A DNA stretch of 64,000 nt from Polytrichum commune. Lineage: Eukaryota > Streptophyta > Polytrichopsida > Polytrichales > Polytrichaceae. Where the stretch lies: the NCBI GenBank assembly GCA_950295325.1, contig OX485809.1, forward strand, positions 15,378,001-15,442,000, given 5' to 3'. Each line of letters opens with the position of its first letter. Positions within the stretch are counted from its first letter, which is position 1. The notes under the pieces are model-generated. The model was not told the origin of the DNA. It saw only the letters and a list, made by a program, of their open reading frames with translations, and searched no databases. Below are positions 56,236-64,000 of this stretch, one piece after another. The position numbers were made by a program, and so were the translations under genes.

Positions 56236-58125
56236 GGAACGCTTTAAGTAGAAAAAAATCTACTTCACCAAATATTCGGCACCCTATAGGTAATTATAAA
56301 AGAAAACCCATACTATTTCAAGTGATGGTAAATTACTTATAAAATTTTGATTTACTCGTTCCGTACGAAGACAAACTTAGAACTCCAATATGGCATGGTG
56401 TAAATTCAGGTTGCTATATATTGGTGAAAGAAGAGTGTACACATCATAACTAGAGCATGTCATGCATCTAAGTTAAATATCAGTTTAGGAATTTATAACC
56501 TAAAAGTTAAATTCACAAACAATGCAGTTGAAATGAGGTCAATGACATGAGCAAGAACATAATCAATGAATGTGGCACAAAGACAACACACGCCAAGAAA
56601 ACTGAGCCAGAAGTTCAATTGCAAAGCTAAAGTGTTAAAAAAGAAAAAGAAAAAATGTATTCCACTAAATTTTCAACAAACCACAAACATAAATCTCCGT
56701 AGAGAATTTGTGCAATCCCTAGGACAACCATAGAACTATAAACGAAGATGAAAGACTAACACAAGAATGCGTCCATTTGGAGAAGGAGTGCAACCTTTAT
56801 CACAATGGTTGAGAAGTATTCATGAAGGTAGCGGACGAAGCCGAAGATCGGGCCCCTCGAGCTGAAGAGAGGGTTAAGGAAGCTAATAGAAGAGTTGTTG
56901 CTAAAGCTTGAGAATATCACACAGTGCAGCCCACATAAGTATCATGCAACTCCAGAGTGACTTGCGAAATGCTAAGAGCAAGAGCAAGAGAAAGAGAAAG
57001 AGAAAGAGAAAGTAAAGCTAAGCAAAGAAGGGAATGCGAGGCCTGGAGGCGCAAAAGCTAAACCCCAATCAATACTAAGTCTTCATCCATAGTTTGACCC
57101 ATCCATTAATATTCATTCAATATTTCTTTCATTCATGTATTATATGTGACTATACTCATTTTATTTTTATTTTTTAATCCTCCTTATTTTTTGTCATTCT
57201 AATTTCTTTCTACCTCAAACCTAAAGTGGGGGTTTCCCTCTTACACTAAATTATATATAATCACATGTTTTGCAATTTAAGGAGGCTATGGTAGATCCAA
57301 AGTTTATAGAATTTTTCCTTCCAAAGAATAAAAAACACTCTATAGTTGTTCTCACGTGGTTTCTACTTTTCGGCCAGTGACATCCCCGAGTGTACCTCCA
57401 ATTAGGTAGGCATTACACCATCCTCCTCTTTCATTTCCTTATGGAAATGCTACGAGGATGGCCAACGGACCATCGTCACGTCAACGCTACTGATATTGTT
57501 TTTTCTTTTTCATTCTTGTTTTATCAACATGGATGATATTGTACAACAACTTGCATTTTAGTATTGTGTTCCCATATCCTTGTGCAATAACGATGATTGA
57601 ATATACATGGTATGTATTCAAATTTAAGTCATCTACATGAATCCAAATATCTTTATATTTCCTTATCATGCATTTTTTAACACACCATTTTTTTGAATAT
57701 TATTATATTCCATCTTGTCCCTCAAAAGAAAAAAATTTATATTTACTACAACAATGGTTAGTTTCCATGTAGACCACTTGTCCACCAAATTTTAGTGAAA
57801 AATGTAGATCTCACCTGGTAGCATCTACATTTCCACTAGAATCTGGTGGGTTAGTGGCCATCATTAATCCCTAGTTACCCTTACATTAAAACTTCTCTCA
57901 TGGTGTATGTTCTTTGATCCAAGTCTAATCACATACCATTTAAATATAGTTGTCCGGTTAAGAAAAATAGCCGAATAACACCTGCATTCCTTAAACTGCT
58001 CTCTCTGAAGCCTTGCTGGGGCCCAGAATGGGACTCTTGGACGAAGTGTAAAGTGCATTAAGCGGATGAACACAGATGAACTCCTGGATGATACACGTCC
58101 TCTGGATGGACGACAAATTCAGCAG
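56236..58125. other. Intergenic, no supported gene
   Basis: Contains a purine-rich (GAAAGA)n stretch at about 56975-57015 and a family C-like fragment at about 57885-57985. The end is the probable promoter/5' UTR of GPAA1. Confidence 0.4.
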
Positions 58126-58162
58126 GGAAGAGAGAGAGAGCGAGAGAGAGAGAGAGAGAGAG
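58126..58162. repeat. (GA)n tract in the GPAA1 5' UTR region
   Basis: GA dinucleotide run about 40-75 bp before the ATG at 58202. GA/CT tracts in plant 5' UTRs are common and can bind GAGA-binding (BBR/BPC) factors; that role is an inference here. Confidence 0.8.
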
Positions 58163-58201
58163 CTTCCTCTGCTCTCGGTTAGTTGTTGCCGCACTCTGGC
58201 T

Positions 58202-61200
58202 ATGGCGGCAATGACGGACAGGATGGCCATTGACACCATGGCAACCCCACGGAAACCTCGCGTGCGCATCTTACGTCGCCTCGCTGCGATCGTCCTCCAG
58301 TGCTCTCAGATCATCAGGTGTGGACTCTAATTTTTTTGCAAGCAACTTGAGGTAGTTTTAATGCCTGCATTTCGGAGAGAATTAGGGCACTCGCGTACGA
58401 ATGGCGCTTTCTTTATTAAAAACTTGTGCTCGGAGGCCTGCTTTCCGATTTTCTTCTGGTAACAAATACTCTTCGTGATCGGCATTTTCTCGGGGCGTTA
58501 AATGTGGTCCGAATTTCTAATTTTTTTCTCCCAAAAGCTGTCTTGGTTACTTGATGAAATTGAAGATCTGGTATACTTGCTAGTCGAATTGCTGTATCCT
58601 TTTTGGTGTCCCTTTTATGTGTTTTTGTTATTGGTTGCATCACTTTCTTGCTTATGTTTGAGATCTGTAGATTGGTTTTCTCTCCTAAGCAGGCGTGTTT
58701 GAAATTGGCTATAAGTATGTTGTTTCATGGTTAAGGACATCATTAAGTGTTGCCTGAGACACGAATATTTTAAGGATATACGTTTTGTTACCTGTTACAT
58801 GATGTGGAGCAAGGGTTAGTCCCAATGTGCACCAAGGGATCAATACTGTTAGTTTGTTGGCGGATTTTGTATGCTGAAAGGAGTGCATATGTGGCATGGT
58901 GGCCAGTACTATATGCTTTGCTGCAGGAGTTATCACTGTGCTGCTCTTACCGGTGCTTTCAAAGACGACCTACATCTCAGAGAATGCTCTCATGCCAGGT
59001 CTGCCTGAGTTAACTCCTAATCGATGCCAATTCAATTGATGCACTGCAGCAAGAATAGTCCAGTCATTGGCCCGGTTCACACATTAAAGATTGTAGGAAG
59101 TCTCTTTGTTTGCAAACATGGAAAAATGCAATTATGAGTATTTGCGATCAATCATATCCTAACTGGTGTGGAAGGATGTAGGTTTTGGGGGCACTTTGCT
59201 TGTCTTTTGAAATTGGACTTCTGGTTGATTCTGTGAGGAAGCATTTGTTCACCATGCTATATCGTTGAGTCACTTCAGTGTATTTTGTGCCTCTCAGTAG
59301 TGACGGGCGTCCATAGTGAAAATTTTTTATGAGGATGACAAACATTACCAGGATGTAGGTACACCTCGGGACTCTGTAGGTGGAATGGTTGACAGTGGTG
59401 AAGTTTTGTGCAACTTACTCATGTTATGTTTGTCTGCAGGTTCTGCCAATCCAGTTTTTGGTTCAAAGAGTGCCATCGATGCAAGCAGAATGGTTGATGA
59501 GCTTCAAAGCTGGGTGACCAAAAATCCTGATGGATACATGTGAGTTTGAGACTCTAGTACATTAGTTTTTTTGTAGCACAAGTTTTTCAGTTCTTCTGAG
59601 ATCAGGTGCCATTTCCTGGTGGCTTGAAGTGGTGTCAGGCTCTGGTTATGTATGCCTGGCATGTGCAATGTTCTGGGTGATTCGTGAGGAGATCCCTTGT
59701 GGTGGGATTGTTGTTGGTGAGAGGTCCGCTGTCTGATCCCAAATTTATAGTTCCAGGAGATCCCCTGGATTGGCTCTGAGAGAAGGAACCAGTTGATGCA
59801 GGGCAGTTCGAGGATGGGCAATGAAGCACATGTCAGCAATTGGTGCAGATTTCTATCTCCAAACATATTCTTCTCCAGAGAAGCCTCTGACATCAATGCG
59901 ATTCTTTTCAAGCCCACAGCATGTGCGAGGAGGTCAAAACACAACCATGGTGGGTGATGCTTGACGAGATCTGTACCTTTTATATAATAGTTTAGTATCA
60001 CAAAGAGTATGTTTTGCTCACATGGTTTTCTTGATTAAGGCCTTTCTGATGTTGAATAATGACATGGGTGCAGTTGATGATGTGGTGGCTTTCAGAATGG
60101 AAAGCTAGGAGTAAATGTTGTCGGCATCATCAAAGCTCCCAGATCAGAAGGAAATGAAGCAGTAGTATTGGTGACTCCATTCACTGTAAATGGTGGAATG
60201 CTATCATCTGGTGATACTATGGGCTTATGTTTTGGAATGGCTCTGTTTGAGCTATATGCCAATGCAAATTGGTTAGCGAGAGATGTTATCTGGGTCCTGG
60301 CAGATTCTCGGTATGGGGCCCACACAGCAGTTGCTTCTTGGCTTCAAGAATACCATGAGCCTAGACTTCATCTACTAAGCCAAGAAGAACTTGCTGATCT
60401 TTACAATCAAATTGGTGATGACATTAGAGGACTTAACAGTGCACCCTTACTTGAATTCAAGCGAGCAGGCTTTATTGCAGCAGGACTAGTTTTTGACGTG
60501 TCTTCAGGAAACAAAGGACCAGTTGATTTTATCAAAGTGTCTGGGGAAGGACCTAATGGACAAATGCCAAACCTGGACCTCATTAATGTTGTGAATACTC
60601 TAGCTCAGTGGAGACGCCTGAATATTCGCCTGGACACTATCAAAGGCATGGAAGACTTAGCCTTGGTAAACTTACTTGGACAGGTCATTGAAAAAGTAGG
60701 TCTACTGGTGGGGAAACTGAACTCAGATTGGGGCTTTGTGACAAGTGCTTCCTCATATACAGAAAGCTTGGCCACTCTTTTTGCCTCCATATTGAATCAG
60801 GTATGCTGTGCTATGACTGCTTTTTGGAGAAATTCTTTAGGTTAGAATATCCAAAGTAAAGTTGGTCTTTGATTGTCATTTCTGTGGAACGAATGGGGAT
60901 GTTAACGTGTATTCCTGCTCAGTAACAATGTAAGGATATGTGTTTTATTGATCTGGTTGTGAAGGCCATGAGTAAATCATCTGTTTCATCTCAATGCCTA
61001 ATGAAGAAATCTCTTTCTACCTGTTTGCCAGGCAATAGGAGGCCCTTCTGGTGCTCATGGAGCATTCAGGGATTACCAAATTGATGCAGTAACACTGAAC
61101 ATGATTGCTGGAGGTGATCTCCAGAGTACAACATATCAAATTGATCTGTTGTCCAGATATGGCAGGTTGGTCTCTGTCTGTGTTTGAATGTATGTGTGGT

Positions 61201-62288
61201 GGGGAAGGAGATTGTAAAATTATGAATTATTTTCCTCGTTAAGGCATAAGGAAGCAGTCTCTTATTATAACCTCGTTTACTGGAATTTGTGGAGCAGGTT
61301 GGTGGATGGAGTTATGCGTTCTGTGAATAATCTCCTGGAGAAGTTCCATCAGTCCTTTTTTTTGTATCTTCTTTGTGGACCAGGAAAATTTGTCTCTGTT
61401 GGTGTATACATGATACCTCTAGGCCTCCTCCTTGTTACTCTTCCTCTTAGTGCAGGAGCACTGAACTCTGAATCAGGAAAAGAAGATGCAGTTGACTTGC
61501 CAGCAGGCATATCCAAATCTTTGGAACCCTTTGAAAGTGGCACAGAAGAGCACCTGAATCGAAGTGGGAAGATGAGGAAGAACTCAACAGAAGAAGTCTT
61601 GGACCTTAAAACTACAAAAATGGATGCTGGGAGATGGCGCCGTGCAGTGCTTGTAGTAAGTGTTGTGCAGTTATGGGCATTCCTTGTTGCTCTACTTCCA
61701 CCTGTTGTCTCCCATCTAGTGGATACATTTCAGGTGAACTTAACTTCTACAAATGCCATACCTCCAGTTGGTACATCGACTACAATGAGCTTGAAAGTAT
61801 CATGTTGGGCAACAATTTCTCTACTGAGCCTTATTGCAATGGTGAGCTCTGTTCCTGCTCCCAAGGCTGGAGATTGGATGGCTATTAAGGCTTTACTTCT
61901 AGGAGTAGCAACTATAGGGCTAGTTGTTATGTCTCAGATTAATTTTGCTGTTTCTTTACTGGGAGCTGTGGTGCTGGTGCCAACATGTCTCTGCTCTTTG
62001 CCATTTTCTGTATCATGGCGAAGAACCTCAAAGGAGCAGCACTGGAAGCGAATGATATGGATCAGTCTGTCGTCATTGGTCGGAACGACCATCAGTATTT
62101 TGGGATCACCACCTGTTCTCCTTGCTATTGCTGCTTGTTATTTGGGAGACTCTCATTGGCAAGCTGTTCTTGAGAAGCTGTGGCAATGGACAGAGTTGCT
62201 GTGGTCTTGGGGTAGTGCCCTGTACATTTACATTGTGGTTGTACAGCTTCCCTGCTCAATTCTCTCTCTTTATATTCTATTTTTGTAG
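58202..62288 (+). CDS. GPAA1: GPI transamidase subunit GPAA1 (GAA1)
   Basis: Seven exons: 58202-58317, 58907-58998, 59440-59539, 59802-59949, 60096-60800, 61032-61165, 61298-62288. Phases match at all junctions, giving 2286 nt and 761 residues. The protein is the GAA1 subunit of the ER GPI-transamidase, which attaches GPI anchors to proteins. Residues about 27-55 form the first membrane segment (IVLQCSQII spliced to STICFAAGVITVLLLPVL), followed by the family signature SKTTYISENALMPGSANPVF. The lumenal M28-peptidase-like region includes GVNVVGIIKAPRSEG, VIWVLADSRYG, AVASWLQEYHEP, GGPSGAHGAFRDYQIDAVTL and VNNLLEKFHQSFFLYLL. From about residue 455 there are several hydrophobic membrane helices (VYMIPLGLLLVTLPL, AVLVVSVVQLWAFLVALLPP and others), ending in a hydrophobic tail. 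Exon 2 has an alternative in-frame acceptor; I chose CCAG at 58906 because phase and homology agree. Its 3' end converges on the LOB-domain gene. Confidence 0.93.
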
Positions 62289-63465
62289 AAAATTATCATT
62301 AGAAAGTTGAGTTGAAACCTGAATAGGAATCATATTGGGTCTGAAACAAGACCTTTGTACCAAATCAATTAGGCATGTCAATGATAGACTCTCCTCGTTT
62401 CATGAGGAGTTGGGTTCATCTATTTATCTCCTGGTCCTTTGCAGTTCACCCAGAAATTATCTTTGTCATGGGGTTCATGAATTGGGTACAGGTAAGGTGT
62501 GAAGAGTGCATTCTTCATAACATTGAGTCTGGTTTCAATCTTCTGGTCAGGTGACAGGGAGTTGTTTCCACACAACCGTGGCAGTGATTGGGTTCCACTT
62601 TACGAAATATATCTTGATCTTGAAATGCAATTTGACTAATCTTTGAAAGATGCAAATGACTGTTTGGAAATTTGCTTCTTTTTTGCTATGGTTCAATGAC
62701 CACTCAGGGACTTTGAGAATCAATGCTACAGATGAATATGTTCGTCCACCCTTTAAAACTTAAACAAACTTCAGGCGCATAACTGACACATACTATGTGA
62801 CATGCAAGAACAGTGGCAGGTAGTTTACTGGGTTCTGAACAGCAGCTTAAATTACTAATGACAAACATGATCTTAGAGGAGGATAAAGGACAACATCCAA
62901 TTCAATGGTAAAATCGCCTTATGCCTGTTGAGGCAGGCTGCAGGAATACCACTCTCCAGAGCTTAACTGTTTAGTTGCCTGAGCAGAAGCATCTCGCATA
63001 TTGTTCACTTAAGATTTGTAACCTGTTCGTTGGGGCTTGACGAGAAAGTCTCCACTACAGACAAGCTAGTGCTTACTGTTTTTTCCACTACCTACTTCCG
63101 AGGCTGGATCCCACGTGCTGGCACATCTTGATGGGAGTGGAGAAATTTGTAATTCAAACAGGGGTAGCTTGCAATTATGTACATTTTTCCCACGCTCCCT
63201 GGTAGGGTGTGGTCTATCTGTTGCATACACAAATCTAAGGGGATCTTGTGTGGAATTACTTGAGAAAATGGGTAGATATTCCAGGCTTTGAATACTTACA
63301 AGAAGCATTTGCATCAATCTCAAAGGTGATAAAAAATCGACAACCTCTATACACTGTATGTATCTGTTGTATTTATTTTACTTCTTGTTGGGACTGACCA
63401 AAACTGCTCAATGGGATTGAATGTTCGTGCATCATTAGCTCATACCTATCTATGTCTATACGATG
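62289..63465. other. Convergent intergenic region, GPAA1 / LOB-domain gene
   Basis: Holds the 3' UTRs of both genes and no supported coding sequence. Confidence 0.4.
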
Positions 63466-63825
63466 TCAAATCAGAAGTTGGTGTGGAGATTGCTCAAAGG
63501 GAGTTGGACTCTGAGGTTGCCTGGAGGTTACACATGAAGATGGCTGTTGTTGTGGTGATTGTTGTTGTTGTTGTTGTTGTTGTGGTGGTGGTGGTGGTGG
63601 TTGTTGCTGCTGCTGCTGTTGAGGAGGCGGTGTTGCAGCAGGTTGAAGCTCAGTGGATGGGGTATTGTCGGCTTGAGAAGGGGAACGAGGTTGAAGAGCC
63701 GCCATGAAGAGAGCTCCGGAGGCAGCAGCATTGGTGGTGGAGGCCGCGGCGGCGATGGCAAATGTTTCACGAAGCCTTGCAATCTCCGAGGTCGCTAGCG
63801 CCAATTGCGCCTGCAGGTGCGCCAC
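63466..63825 (-). CDS. LBD: LOB-domain (LBD) transcription factor, last exon only
   Basis: An exon starting after a CAG acceptor (63826-63828 read on the minus strand) and ending at 63466, encoding 119 residues. It opens VAHLQAQLALATSEIARLRE, the end of the class I LOB domain coiled coil, just where LBD genes carry their conserved intron. The rest is the variable C-terminal activation-type region: Ala-rich (AIAAAASTTNAAASG), then Pro and Gln runs. The zinc-finger CX2CX6CX3C exon must lie right of 64000, so the gene is partial here; 63829-64000 is intron. LBD factors are plant-specific regulators of organ boundaries, lateral roots and cell fate. The subgroup cannot be told without exon 1. The start given is an exon edge, not an ATG. 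Confidence 0.8.
   Translation of the reverse strand: MAHLQAQLALATSEIARLRETFAIAAAASTTNAAASGALFMAALQPRSPSQADNTPSTELQPAATPPPQQQQQQQPPPPPPQQQQQQQQSPQQQPSSCVTSRQPQSPTPFEQSPHQLLI
63545..63625. repeat. GTT/GGT/GCT trinucleotide tract coding polyGln/polyPro
   Basis: Plus-strand GTTGTTGTT, GGTGGTGGT and GCTGCTGCT runs encode the Gln and Pro tracts of the LBD exon on the minus strand. Such tracts are length-variable. Confidence 0.85.
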
Positions 63826-64000
63826 CTGTCAGGCCCCTCCTGCGTTCAAGATTCTCATCTGTCTTGTCTCCACCAATCTCTCTCTCTCTCCCTCTCTCTC
63901 TCTTCCCTCATTTGATACCTGCAGGCTCGGTATTACCACTCTAAGCTCTCTTTGGTTTCCCTTTCTGTTGTAGTTCCTCATGTGCACATGCAAGAACAGA

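Noticed and set aside
56830-57060. Charged, coiled-coil-like text (AEERVKEANRRVVAKA)
   Set aside because: Only about 30 codons before a stop, next to a simple purine repeat; not enough to call a gene.
63411-63798. Val/Ala/Trp-rich plus-strand frames
   Set aside because: Shadow of the Gln/Pro trinucleotide tract of the minus-strand LBD exon.
1-64000. CRISPR arrays, bacterial operons, organellar inserts
   Set aside because: Spliced plant genes throughout; no regular short direct repeats with unique spacers, and no recognisable plastid or mitochondrial gene.

Overview
The window is nuclear DNA of a land plant. Evidence: spliced genes of plant-specific or plant-typical families (PPR-SMR protein, CRR42-like chloroplast NDH factor, tubby-like F-box protein, Bet v 1/PR-10 protein, LOB-domain factor, GPI transamidase subunit GPAA1), GT-AG introns, CT/GA-rich tracts near gene ends, and a dense background of plant-type DNA transposons, MITEs, a tRNA-derived SINE and a LINE remnant. 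The sparse genes and many old repeats suit a large repeat-rich genome, perhaps a fern, lycophyte or other non-flowering plant; the species cannot be named from what I see. No bacterial, organellar or CRISPR signal was found.

Layout. 1-3600: MITEs and a degenerate tandem-repeat block. 3625-6304: a two-exon gene of unknown function whose intron is largely a tandem array. 6305-11512: intergenic repeats, ending in a nest (a tRNA-type SINE inside a CACTA element inside an older MITE). 11513-16793: a PIF/Harbinger transposon with both partner genes (Myb/SANT-like protein and DDE transposase); the transposase frame is split by about 0.9-1 kb of extra sequence. 16975-17778: an acidic, possibly nuclear protein. 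20171-25048: a divergent pair, CRR42-like (minus) and PPR-SMR (plus), sharing a 0.5 kb promoter region. 26477-28060: a PR-10 gene (minus). 28840-29745: a satellite-like array of about 158-bp units. 30-40 kb: MITEs, a 5S-rRNA-like relic, a dead IS630/Tc1-mariner transposase and two fresh-looking tandem duplications. 40887-42014: an intronless tubby-like F-box gene (minus). 43-51 kb: repeats. 51019-52400: a frameshifted F-box/kelch-like pseudogene. 52.5-56.2 kb: long-TIR MITEs and a LINE RNase H remnant. 58202-62288: seven-exon GPAA1. 63466-63825: last exon of a LOB-domain gene running off the right edge.

The genes do not form one pathway. The closest functional link is the divergent CRR42-like/PPR-SMR pair, both of which look organelle-targeted. 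The most striking genome-level pattern is repeated local tandem duplication inside introns and at gene ends (unknown gene, PPR intron 1, PR-10 intron, tubby 3' and 5' flanks, acidic gene 3' end), several times copying splice sites or terminal codons. Exon structures were derived by hand from reading-frame continuity and GT-AG sites; each complete multi-exon model given has a coding length that is a multiple of three.
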